Assembly: GCF_009745975.1 (NCBI RefSeq)
Contig: NZ_WHOL01000082.1
Coordinates: 1 to 46,082 of the forward strand
Origin: Actinokineospora pegani
GTDB lineage: Bacteria; Actinomycetota; Actinomycetes; Mycobacteriales; Pseudonocardiaceae
Reading direction: 5' to 3'
DNA length: 46,082 nt
The first letter of the stretch is position 1, and each line of letters opens with the position of its first letter. The notes beneath the pieces were generated by a model. The model searched no databases. It saw only the letters and a program-made list of their open reading frames with translations, and was not told where the DNA came from. A program made the translations under genes and the position numbers. Positions 21,830-30,976 of this stretch are shown in pieces.

Positions 21830-23269
21830 TCAAGCGTGGCGAAGGTGGTTGCGGCGGGCTTGGGCTTGGGGGAGGCGGGGGTCGTAGCGGGGGAGGGTGT
21901 CGACGAGGGTGGCCCAGACCTCCAGGTCGGTTGCGGCGGTGGGGGTGTGGGCGTAGGCCCAGAGGTCGTCGGCGTCGGCGGTGGTGAGGAGGGTTTGGCG
22001 GGTGGCGGCCTCTAGTTCGTTGCGCTTGTCGCGGATGAGGGGGGCTTCGCTGCGGGGGAGGAGGGGGCCAGCGGTGGCGGCGGTGGTGAAGTCGCCGGTG
22101 CGGAGTTGGGTTGGGAGGTCTAGGAAGTCGGCGGTGATGGTGGCGGCTATGCGGTAGGGGCGGGTTAGGACGATGCGGTCGCCCAGGGTGGCGCGGAGGC
22201 GGTGCATCTCGGCGCGCGCGGTGGTCGGGTTGCCCGCGTCGCCGTGCAGGGCCAGGGCCAGTTGGTCGGCTGTCATGCCCTCGGGGTGCAGGGCGAGCGC
22301 GGTGAGGATTTCGGCGTGGCGGGGAGAGAGGGGCTGTTCGCGGCCGTCCACTGTGGCCATGGGGTGGGTGGCGCCGAGGAAGCGCAGGCCCAGGGTCGGC
22401 TTGCCGCGCGGGCGGGAGCCGCGTGCCATGCGCAGCAGGTAGCCCTCGTCCAGTTGCTCGACGACGGCCTCGCGGCCGTCGGGCAGCGCCAGCGCCCCCG
22501 GGCGGGCGGCGAGGCGCTCCGGCAGCGGGCCGCAGGACTCGGCGGCGATCACCCGGCCGGTCGGGGACAGCAGCGCGGCGCCGCGCAGGCCGAGCAGGTG
22601 CGGCAGGTTGCGCTGGCGCAGTTGCTCGTCGCGGGCGGTCATCCGCAGCCGGAGCTGGCCCTCGGCGAGCTGGGCGGCGGCGGTGACCAGGGCCAGGGTC
22701 GCCGGGTGGCGGGTGCGCAGCGGGCCGGTGACGTCGATGGCGCCGAGCACCGCGCCGGTGTCCGGGTCGTGCACGGGGGCCGCGGCGCAGGTCCAGGCGT
22801 GGATGGTGCGCACCAGGTGCTCGGCGGAGTGGATCTGCACCGGGCGGCCCACCGCGAGGGTCGTGCCCATCGCGTTGGTGCCCATCGCGGCCTCGCTCCA
22901 CCGGGTGCCCTCGGCCAAGCCCACCTCGTCGGCCAGCTTGCACACGTCGACCTGGCCCTCGCGCCACAGGACGTTGCCGTCGGCGTCGGTGACGATCATC
23001 AGGTGCATGGCCTCGTCGGCGATGCTGACCAGGGTGGAGCGCAGCACCGGCAGCACCTCGGCGAGCGGGTGCGCCGCCCGGTGGTCGCGCAGGTCGTCCT
23101 CGGACCACACGACCGGGGGGAGGTTCGCGTCGGGGTCGACACCGCCCGCGAGCGAGCGCTCCCAGGAGGCGGACACGACCTCGCGCGGCGCGGCGGGGGC
23201 CGGGTCACCGCTGAGCACGGCCTCGCGCACGCGCGCCATGAGGTGCGCGTACTCCTGGGCGTCTGTCAT
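21830..23269 (-). CDS. GAF-domain transcriptional regulator (AcoR-like, no AAA+ domain)
   Basis: 479 residues. The N-terminal part (about 1-70) resembles AcoR-type activators ([16 protein letters not shown]); a GAF domain spans about 75-215, with [27 protein letters not shown] and [18 protein letters not shown] in it; a C-terminal winged-helix region (about 315-395, [25 protein letters not shown]) probably binds DNA. There is no sigma-54 ATPase domain, the usual state in actinobacteria. Divergent from the aldehyde dehydrogenase operon over 124 bp with repeated AGTGCAACGT motifs, so likely its regulator. ATG 23269 has GAGGAG immediately before it, an unusually short spacing. Confidence 0.82.
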   Translation of the reverse strand: MTDAQEYAHLMARVREAVLSGDPAPAAPREVVSASWERSLAGGVDPDANLPPVVWSEDDLRDHRAAHPLAEVLPVLRSTLVSIADEAMHLMIVTDADGNVLWREGQVDVCKLADEVGLAEGTRWSEAAMGTNAMGTTLAVGRPVQIHSAEHLVRTIHAWTCAAAPVHDPDTGAVLGAIDVTGPLRTRHPATLALVTAAAQLAEGQLRLRMTARDEQLRQRNLPHLLGLRGAALLSPTGRVIAAESCGPLPERLAARPGALALPDGREAVVEQLDEGYLLRMARGSRPRGKPTLGLRFLGATHPMATVDGREQPLSPRHAEILTALALHPEGMTADQLALALHGDAGNPTTARAEMHRLRATLGDRIVLTRPYRIAATITADFLDLPTQLRTGDFTTAATAGPLLPRSEAPLIRDKRNELEAATRQTLLTTADADDLWAYAHTPTAATDLEVWATLVDTLPRYDPRLPQAQARRNHLRHA

Positions 23270-23317
23270 CTCCTCGATGATGCGGGCAGACAGCTTGATC
23301 CGGCAACCTGCCGCGTC

Positions 23318-23341
23318 AGTGCAACGTGAGTGCAACGTTGC
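23318..23341. promoter_or_regulatory. candidate operator for the aldehyde dehydrogenase regulator
   Basis: AGTGCAACGT occurs twice, at 23318-23327 and 23329-23338, an 11-bp step. The second copy extends into the palindrome GCAACGTTGC at 23332-23341. Lies between the divergent GAF regulator and ALDH genes. Confidence 0.6.
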
Positions 23342-23393
23342 CGCTCTTAACGTGGCGGGCATCACTCCTACCAACGACGCAGGAGGCGCGCGG

Positions 23394-24916
<1,523 letters not shown>

Positions 24917-24917
<1 letters not shown>

Positions 24918-25291
24918 TGGTCGACCGGGTCTCCCACACCCCGGAGGCGGCCGGCCTGCTCCGCCGCCTCCGGGAGTCCCACGGGCCGCTCATGTTCCAC
25001 CAGTCCGGCGGCTGCTGCGACGGCAGCGCGCCGATGTGCTACCCCGCCGGGGAGTTCAAGACCGGGGGGTCCGACGTCCTGCTCCAGGAGCTCGAGGTCG
25101 ACGGGGTCGACGAGCCGGTCCCGTTCTGGATGTCGTCGTCGCAGTACCAGTACTGGAAGCACACCGCCCTCACCGTGGACGTCGTCCCCGGCCGGGGCAG
25201 CGGGTTCTCCCTCGAGGCCCCCGAAGGCGTGCGCTTCCTCATCCGGTCGCGCCTGCTGACCGACGAGGAGTACGCCGAGCTGCACGGCTGA
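24917..25291 (+). CDS. DUF779 protein
   Basis: 124 residues of the DUF779 family, regularly found beside ExaC-type aldehyde dehydrogenases. HQSGGCCDGSAPMCYP (about 28-43) holds three conserved cysteines and may bind metal; FWMSSSQYQYWKHT is the second conserved block. Function unproven. ATG 24917 overlaps the ALDH stop by one base (TGATG), so the two are translated together. A 175-bp gap with no gene follows. Confidence 0.88.
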
Positions 25292-25466
25292 GACCGCCCC
25301 GGTGCGGCCCGGGTCGGGGCGCACCGACCCGCCGCACCGGGGCGCCCCCTCGACCAACCCCCGCCCGGGCCCGTCGGGAATTCCCCGCCGGGTCCGTTCG
25401 TTGTGCACGGGTGACGTGCGGCGATCCCCTCCGGACCGCCGTCGCCCAACCGGAGGAGGCACCACC

Positions 25467-25841
25467 GTGGCAACGGTCGAACTGACCACCGACAACTTCG
25501 ACGAGGTCCTGGCCGGCGGCAAGACCGTGCTGGTCGACTTCTGGGCGTCCTGGTGCGGCCCGTGCCGCCAGTTCGCGCCCGTCTTCGACGCCGCCTCCGA
25601 GCAGCACGAGGACGTCGTCTTCGGCAAGGTCGACACCGAGGCCCAGCAGCAGCTCGCCGCCGCGTTCGACGTCCAGTCGATCCCGACCGTCGTCGCCGTG
25701 CGCGAGGGCGTCGTGCTCTACGCCCAGCCCGGCGCGCTCCCGGCCGCCGCGCTGGAGGACCTGATCACCCAGGTCAAGTCGGTCGACATGGCCGAGGTGC
25801 ACGCCAAGGTCGCCGAGGCGAAGGCCGCTCAGCAGGACTAG
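25467..25841 (+). CDS. thioredoxin
   Basis: 124 residues; cytosolic disulfide reductase. VDFWASWCGPCRQFAPVF contains the WCGPC active site (about residues 29-33), and the cis-proline is in QSIPTVVAV. GTG 25467 has GGAGGAGG at 25452-25459. A C-terminal extension (MAEVHAKVAEAKAAQQD) goes slightly beyond the classical 105-residue form. A strong hairpin follows, so it is monocistronic. No thioredoxin reductase is adjacent. Confidence 0.93.
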   Translation: MATVELTTDNFDEVLAGGKTVLVDFWASWCGPCRQFAPVFDAASEQHEDVVFGKVDTEAQQQLAAAFDVQSIPTVVAVREGVVLYAQPGALPAAALEDLITQVKSVDMAEVHAKVAEAKAAQQD

Positions 25842-25851
25842 CTCCCACCAC

Positions 25852-25889
25852 CGCGAGCCCCGCGCACCGCCCGGTGCGCGGGGCTCGCG
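25852..25889 (+). terminator. strong hairpin terminator after thioredoxin
   Basis: CGCGAGCCCCGCGCACCG at 25852-25869 pairs perfectly with 25872-25889, an 18-bp GC-rich stem (the innermost pairs will open to form a loop). Starts 10 bases after the stop codon; no U-tract. Confidence 0.8.
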
Positions 25890-26029
25890 CTCGTCCGGAG
25901 TGCGTGCTCGCGCCGGGCGATCGCTACTGTGGGTGCAGGCGCGTCGCGGGGGCGTTCTCGCGCTGCGCGGCAGCCGATCGCGTGGTGCAGTGCTGTCCGA
26001 GGTGTTCGACACCGGCTGGAGGAGCAGGC

Positions 26030-27403
26030 ATGGCCGAGTTGACCGTGGACGTCGCTGTGGTGGGTCTCGGACCCGGCGGGGAGGCCGTCGCCACGCGGCT
26101 GGCGGGTGCCGGGCTCGCGGTGGTGGGGATCGAGTCGCGGCTGGTCGGCGGGGAGTGCCCGTACTTCGCCTGCGTGCCGACCAAGATCATGGTCCGGGCC
26201 GCCGACACGCTGGCCGAGGCCAGGCGGGCCCGTGAGCTGGCCGGGTCCGTCGAGGTGGCCCCGGACTGGTCCAAGGTGGCCGCCAGGGTTCGCGACGAGG
26301 CCACCGCCGACTGGGACGACACCGCCGCCGTCGACCGGCTCGTGGCCTCCGGCGCGACCTTCCTGCGCGGCACCGCGAAGATCACCGCCCCCGGCGAGCT
26401 GACCGTCACCGGCCCCGACGGGGTCAAGACCGTCCGCGCCACCAAGGGCATCGTGCTCAACACCGGCACCGCGCCCGCTGTCCCGCCGATCCCGGGCCTG
26501 ACCGATGGTCCGGTGTGGACCAACCGGGAGGCCGTGCAGGCCACCGAGCTGCCCGAGTCGCTGGTCATCATCGGCGGTGGTCCGGTCGGCTGCGAGTTCG
26601 CCCAGGTCTTCGCCCGCTTCGGGGTGCGGGTGACGCTGCTGCAGTCGGCCGCGCGCCTGCTGCCCCGCGACGAGCCCGAGGCGGGCGACCTGCTCACCAC
26701 GCTGCTGGCCGCCGAGGGTGTGACCGTGCGGACCGGCGTCACGATCACCAAGGCGACGCACGCAGGCGGCTCGGTGACCCTGGAGGTCGAGGGCGGCGAG
26801 CCGGTGACCGCGCGGAAGGTGCTGGTCGCCGCAGGCCGCAAGACCGACATGGCCGCGCTCGGCGTCGGCGCCTACGGCCTCGACGAGTCCGCCAAGGGCC
26901 CCTCGGTCGACGGCCGCATGCGCGCCGCGGACGGCCTCTGGGCGATCGGCGACATCACCGGCAAGGGCGCCTTCACCCACATGTCGATGTACCAGGCGGG
27001 CATCGCGGGCGACGACATCCTCGGCCAGGCGGGCGAGGCCGACTACCGCGCCGTCCCCCGGGTCACCTTCACCGACCCCGAGGTCGGCGCGGTCGGCCTG
27101 ACCGAGGCCGAGGCGCGCGACGCGGGTCTGAACGTCCGCACCGGCATCACCGACATCTCCGCCTCCTCCCGCGGCTTCATCCACAAGCTCGGCAACCAGG
27201 GCCTGATCAAGCTCGTCGAGGACGCCGACCGCGGCGTCCTCGTCGGCGCCACGGCGATGGGCCCCGGCGGCGGCGAGGTCCTCGGCGCGCTGGCGGTGGC
27301 CGTGCACGGCGAGGTCCCGGTGGCCGCGCTGCGCGGGATGGTCTTCGCCTACCCCACCTTCCACCGCGCGATCTCCTCCGCGCTCGACGACCTGGAGAAC
27401 TGA
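26030..27403 (+). CDS. FAD-dependent pyridine nucleotide-disulfide oxidoreductase
   Basis: 457 residues, of the dihydrolipoyl dehydrogenase/mercuric reductase group. VAVVGLGPGGEAVA (9-22) binds FAD; the redox pair is C43 and C48 in GGECPYFACVPTK, the CxxxxC of class I enzymes but with PYFA in place of the usual LNVG-type residues; IIGGGPVGCEFAQVF is the NAD(P) site; WAIGDITGKGAFTHMS binds FAD again. At the C-terminus YPTFHRAIS replaces the usual HAHPTxSE, leaving one histidine. The substrate is therefore uncertain and is probably not lipoamide. ATG 26030 follows GGAGGA. The next gene starts 4 nt after its stop. Confidence 0.88.
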   Translation: MAELTVDVAVVGLGPGGEAVATRLAGAGLAVVGIESRLVGGECPYFACVPTKIMVRAADTLAEARRARELAGSVEVAPDWSKVAARVRDEATADWDDTAAVDRLVASGATFLRGTAKITAPGELTVTGPDGVKTVRATKGIVLNTGTAPAVPPIPGLTDGPVWTNREAVQATELPESLVIIGGGPVGCEFAQVFARFGVRVTLLQSAARLLPRDEPEAGDLLTTLLAAEGVTVRTGVTITKATHAGGSVTLEVEGGEPVTARKVLVAAGRKTDMAALGVGAYGLDESAKGPSVDGRMRAADGLWAIGDITGKGAFTHMSMYQAGIAGDDILGQAGEADYRAVPRVTFTDPEVGAVGLTEAEARDAGLNVRTGITDISASSRGFIHKLGNQGLIKLVEDADRGVLVGATAMGPGGGEVLGALAVAVHGEVPVAALRGMVFAYPTFHRAISSALDDLEN

Positions 27404-27407
27404 CCCC

Positions 27408-28217
27408 TTGCTGCACGACGTCCTGGACCTGCTGATGTGCCCGCACTGCGGAGACGACCTGCTGCTCCAGGACGGCACCGTGCGCTGCCCCGCCGGGCAC
27501 TCCCACGACATCGCCAAGCAGGGCTACGTGAGCCTGCTGCGCGGCGCCGCCCCGTTCACCGGCGACACCACGGCGATGGTCGAGGCCAGGGTCGCGTTCC
27601 TGGGCGCGGGCCACTTCGACCCGATCACGCGGGCCCTGGTCGCGGCGGCGGCCCCGGGGCCGGGCTGCGTGGTCGACCTCGGCGCGGGCACCGGCCACTA
27701 CCTCGCCGCCGTGCTCGACGCCTTCCCCGGCCGGGAGGGCGTGGCGCTGGACGTGTCCAAGCACGCGCTGCGCCGCGCGGCCAAGGCGCACCCGCTGGTG
27801 GGCGCGGTCGTGTCCGACGTGTGGCAGCCGCTGCCGGTGCGCTCGGGAGTGGCCGGGCTGGTGATCAACGTGTTCGCCCCGCGCAACGCCGTCGAGCTGC
27901 ACCGGGTGCTGCACCCGGAGGGCGCGTTGGTCGTCGTCGCGCCGACGGGGGACCACCTCGGCGAACTCGTCTCCGCGCTGGACCTGCTGACCGTCGACGC
28001 CGACAAGCAGGAGGGCATCGATGACCGGCTCGGCGAGCACTTCGCGGTCCTCGCGCGCGAGACCGTCGAGTTCCGCATGTCGTTGTCGCACAAGGACGTC
28101 GAGGCGCTCGTCGGCATGGGCCCCAGCGCCTTCCACGGCCGTGGGGCCGTGGTGGGGCTGACCGAGCCGGTCGCGGTCACCGGCTCGGTCACGGTCACCC
28201 GCTACGCCCCGCGCTGA
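27408..28217 (+). CDS. RlmA-type 23S rRNA guanine-N1 methyltransferase family protein
   Basis: 269 residues. An N-terminal zinc ribbon (LLMCPHCGDDL, then VRCPAGHSHDIAKQGYVSLL) is followed by an SAM-binding Rossmann domain with VVDLGAGTGHYLAAV (about 88-102) and VINVFAPRNAVELHRVL. This is the RlmA/TlrB layout; in producers such enzymes can give macrolide resistance by methylating helix 35, but a housekeeping role is as likely. The start appears to be TTG 27408 (LHDVLDLLMC); GGAG lies 11 nt upstream. The end overlaps the convergent TIGR03086 gene by 16 bases. Confidence 0.85.
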   Translation: MLHDVLDLLMCPHCGDDLLLQDGTVRCPAGHSHDIAKQGYVSLLRGAAPFTGDTTAMVEARVAFLGAGHFDPITRALVAAAAPGPGCVVDLGAGTGHYLAAVLDAFPGREGVALDVSKHALRRAAKAHPLVGAVVSDVWQPLPVRSGVAGLVINVFAPRNAVELHRVLHPEGALVVVAPTGDHLGELVSALDLLTVDADKQEGIDDRLGEHFAVLARETVEFRMSLSHKDVEALVGMGPSAFHGRGAVVGLTEPVAVTGSVTVTRYAPR

Positions 28218-28756
28218 CCCGGCCTCCTGCCGGTCCGCGCGAGCAGCCGCTCCTGCGCGGTCGCGTCCTCGGCGACCGCCAGCCTGCCCGCGAACAGCGC
28301 TGACGGCCCGTAGATCGCCTCGTGCTCGGGGAACGAGCCGATGACCTCGAGCGCCGCCGCCGCGAGCCGCTCGTCCAGCACCACCTCGTGGCCGAGCGAG
28401 ACCCCGACGTCCCACCCGTGCACCAGGACGTCGAAGAAGTGCACGCCCAGCGCCTGCGCGCCACTCAACTCGAACGGCCCGACGGGGAAGGGCCTGGTCA
28501 GCACGGTCTCATCGGCGAACTGAGCGTGGAGCGCGGCAGCCGAGGAGTGGAAGTCCGCGCGCGGGTCACCGGTCCCGTCGAACTCCACCCCGAGGTGCCC
28601 GAGCGTCCGCCGGTTGTTCGCCACCATGTGCTCGACCACCCCCCGCACGGTCCACTCGGTGCACGGCGAGGGCAGATCCCACTGCCCGTCCTCGATGACG
28701 TCGATGAACGCGCCCGTCGAGGCGATCGCGGCCAGGTCCAGCGTCCGGATGTCCAC
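28202..28756 (-). CDS. TIGR03086-family DinB-like metal-binding protein
   Basis: 184 residues of a DinB/mycothiol-dependent isomerase-like fold. SPCTEWTVRGVVEHMVANNRR (about 30-50) is the family signature, with the metal histidine in EHM; HFFDVLVHGWDVG (about 106-118) supplies two more histidines. The family is common in mycothiol producers; the reaction is unknown. GTG 28756 has GGAGG 7 nt upstream; an ATG at 28758 is in another frame. Divergent from a TetR gene across a palindromic operator. Confidence 0.87.
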   Translation of the reverse strand: MDIRTLDLAAIASTGAFIDVIEDGQWDLPSPCTEWTVRGVVEHMVANNRRTLGHLGVEFDGTGDPRADFHSSAAALHAQFADETVLTRPFPVGPFELSGAQALGVHFFDVLVHGWDVGVSLGHEVVLDERLAAAALEVIGSFPEHEAIYGPSALFAGRLAVAEDATAQERLLARTGRRPGQRGA

Positions 28757-28768
28757 ATGTCCTCCAGG

Positions 28769-28790
28769 TATACGAACGATCGGTCATATA
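28769..28790. promoter_or_regulatory. palindromic TetR operator
   Basis: A 22-bp dyad from TATACGAACGA to TCGGTCATATA, 9 of 11 positions symmetrical around CGATCG. It sits in the 71-bp gap between the divergent DinB-like and TetR genes and covers their probable promoters. Confidence 0.7.
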
Positions 28791-28814
28791 GTTTCAGCTC
28801 GAACCGCTCCCGTC

Positions 28815-28820
28815 TAGGGT
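28815..28820 (+). promoter_or_regulatory. leaderless -10 box for the TetR gene
   Basis: TAGGGT, 7 nt before GTG 28828. Confidence 0.5.
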
Positions 28821-28827
28821 TGCTCCC

Positions 28828-29418
28828 GTGGACGGACGGCTGGCGCGCGGCGAGGAGAGCAGGCGGGCGGTGCTGGCCCGGGCTGCCGACATCGCCTCGG
28901 TCGAGGGCCTCGACGGCCTGACCATCGGCAGGCTCGCGACTGAGCTGGGCCTGAGCAAGAGCGGGATCTTCGCCCTGTTCGGGTCCAAGGAGGAGTTGCA
29001 ACTCGCCGCCGTCGAGTTCGCTGAGCGGGTCTTCCTGGAGCGCGTCGTGGAGCCTGCGCTGACTGAGCCGGTGGGGGTGGCCAGGCTGCGCGCGTTGATG
29101 GCCCGGTGGCTGGACTACTCGCGGTCCAGGGTGTTCCCGGGCGGGTGCTTCTTCGCGGCGGTGTCAGCGGAGTTCGACGCGCGGGAGGGGCGGGTGCACG
29201 ACGCGATCACGGATGGCCAGGTGCGGTGGGCGGCGTTGGTGGAGCGGTTGGTGGCCGATGCGGTGCGGGTGGGGGAGTTGGAGCCGTTGACGGATGTGGC
29301 GCAGGTGGCGTTCGAGTTGGACGCGGTGTGCCGGGCGGCCAATGCGCGGGCGGTGTTGACGGGGTCTGAGGTGCCGTATCGGCAGGCCCGGGCCGCTATT
29401 GACCGTTGGCTGGGCTGA
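28828..29418 (+). CDS. TetR-family transcriptional regulator
   Basis: 196 residues. The helix-turn-helix is at about 17-60 (GLTIGRLATELGLSKSGIFALFGSKEELQLA); the ligand domain includes FPGGCFFAAVSAEFDAREGRV, typical of the TetR_C_16/YcdC-like group. Likely represses itself and the DinB-like gene through the operator at 28769-28790. The end overlaps the convergent small gene by 23 bases. Confidence 0.88.
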   Translation: MDGRLARGEESRRAVLARAADIASVEGLDGLTIGRLATELGLSKSGIFALFGSKEELQLAAVEFAERVFLERVVEPALTEPVGVARLRALMARWLDYSRSRVFPGGCFFAAVSAEFDAREGRVHDAITDGQVRWAALVERLVADAVRVGELEPLTDVAQVAFELDAVCRAANARAVLTGSEVPYRQARAAIDRWLG

Positions 29419-29629
29419 GCCGCTTTCGCGCGCTCGCTTCCTCGATGAGCGATCGAGAATCTGCCGCGGGGAGAGCGCTTCCTGAAAGTGCTTCCATCTG
29501 ACGGAGGTATGGCTTCGCCTTCTCGCCCTCCAAGACGCCGCGCACATCAAGGTTGGCGTACCCGGACGGATTGGACGTTGACGATTCCTGTCGCAGGCGC
29601 ACGGGAGTGTCACTGCCTGTAATAGTCAC
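29396..29629 (-). CDS. unrecognised 77-residue protein coupled to an XRE regulator
   Basis: 77 residues, charged, without cysteine or membrane helix. Contains SGYANLDVRGVLEGEKAKPY and a C-terminal helix-prone part (SRSLIEEASARKRL). It is not DUF397, the usual small partner of XRE regulators in actinomycetes, as it lacks the aromatic/Cys signature. GTG 29629 overlaps the XRE stop as GTGA, so it is translated with the regulator. Function unknown; an anti-regulator, an antitoxin-like partner or a secreted peptide precursor are all unsupported guesses. Confidence 0.65.
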   Translation of the reverse strand: MTITGSDTPVRLRQESSTSNPSGYANLDVRGVLEGEKAKPYLRQMEALSGSALPAADSRSLIEEASARKRLSPANGQ

Positions 29630-30816
29630 TTGGACGGGTTAATGCCCATTCGGTCGCAGAGACGGCGAACGATGTCGCCCTCGGCTCCCGCGCGCACCTT
29701 CCCTGGTGTCAGCGCCACGATCTCCCGGGCGAACGTGTTGGTGCGGATCTTCTGAGGTGTCAGCGCTTCCGCCAACTCAAGTGTTCGGATGCCGCGTGCG
29801 TAGTGCTTGCGCTCGGATGCAAGGGCTCTGCTCACGTCCAGCCAGTACGTCGCTCGCCTGGACTTACTGACCGCGCGCGGCTGCCAGCCTCCGATGTGCT
29901 CAACTGCCCGGAGACCTCCACCGAGTTCCAGGCCGATGGTGACCGACCAGATTTTGACGTTCTCCCTGCCGAAGTTCGTCTGCATCCACGGACTGACATC
30001 AGGACCAATCCCTTGGGCAAGGGCTGCCGCTTCCGCCAGGTGGGTCCGTGCCTGATCGGCGTCACCGTTCACGGCCCGAGCGAGCGCGGCGGTGAGGTTC
30101 GCCAGTCCACGCGTCTCCGCCCTTGCCTGGGGGGTGTCGGCCACCGTGAGCGCCAGCTCAAGCTGTCGTTGGCGGTTGGTGCCCGACAGCAATTGAGCAC
30201 GTTGACAAGTCGCGTACGCCACCCAACCGTCGTCGCCCGTCGCCTCTGCCACCTGGTTGATCCGCTCTGCGGCCAGCGTCGGCAACCCGGCCACCCCCAA
30301 GTCGTGGGCGAGGTACGCACATGCCTTGTAAGCGCTGATCAGCCCGATCAGCGCTGCGGAACGGTCGACGGTGTCGGTGGCCACCAGGAGGCCGCGGATC
30401 AGATCGGGCAGCATCTCCGCTTGGGCCTCGTACTCGGCGTCCGGGCGGAGTCGACCGTTGAGCACCCCTAGCTCAGCGGAGAGCTGCCCCCACGGACGAG
30501 CCGCCTCTGGACCAGGGTTTTCGCCGACCCGCCAGCCAGTCAGCACGTCCCCAAGATCCGCCGTCATCGCCAGGACGGAGCGCGATGCCGGGTCGACGGA
30601 GTCGAACGGCTTGCCGGTGATCTCCAGAGAAGACACCCGTAGTGCCTTCGCGATGCGTTCCAACAGCTCACGGTTGTTGACCGGCCGTCGGCTGTTTTCG
30701 ATCATGCTCCAGTACGACTGCGTGATACCTGCCAACCCGGCGGCGACGGTCATCGTTAGTCCGCGCCGCACCCGCAGCGCCTTGATGTGCTGTCCGATCC
30801 TGCGGTCGGCGGTCAT
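29626..30816 (-). CDS. XRE-family regulator with TPR-like C-terminal domain
   Basis: 396 residues. The N-terminal helix-turn-helix (about 6-65: IGQHIKALRVRRGLTMTVAAGLAGITQSYWSMIENSRRPVNNRELLERIAKAL) is Cro/CI type, and the rest is helical, with TPR-like features (YATCQRAQLLSGTNRQRQLELAL). Such long HTH-TPR proteins are frequent in actinomycetes and often act with peptides or small partner proteins. ATG 30816 fits. It is followed by the overlapping 77-residue gene. Third-position GC is lower than in the neighbours, suggesting acquisition. Confidence 0.82.
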   Translation of the reverse strand: MTADRRIGQHIKALRVRRGLTMTVAAGLAGITQSYWSMIENSRRPVNNRELLERIAKALRVSSLEITGKPFDSVDPASRSVLAMTADLGDVLTGWRVGENPGPEAARPWGQLSAELGVLNGRLRPDAEYEAQAEMLPDLIRGLLVATDTVDRSAALIGLISAYKACAYLAHDLGVAGLPTLAAERINQVAEATGDDGWVAYATCQRAQLLSGTNRQRQLELALTVADTPQARAETRGLANLTAALARAVNGDADQARTHLAEAAALAQGIGPDVSPWMQTNFGRENVKIWSVTIGLELGGGLRAVEHIGGWQPRAVSKSRRATYWLDVSRALASERKHYARGIRTLELAEALTPQKIRTNTFAREIVALTPGKVRAGAEGDIVRRLCDRMGINPSK

Positions 30817-30976
30817 CGCGTGCCCCCTCGTTGGGTGGCCTCGTCATGGTAGGTGCCAGTCGGGCGGGAGCGGTGCGGTCCGATGTCTGTGTGCGCCTAT
30901 CTGCGCGAGCTGCCGCCCACCCGCGGGGTGACCGGTCTGGCCTTATCTCTCCCGCCGCACGTGATGACAGCCGGGG

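Noticed and set aside
25852-25889. Long hairpin as a riboswitch or small RNA
   Set aside because: It is a perfect uninterrupted stem directly after a stop codon, best explained as a terminator.
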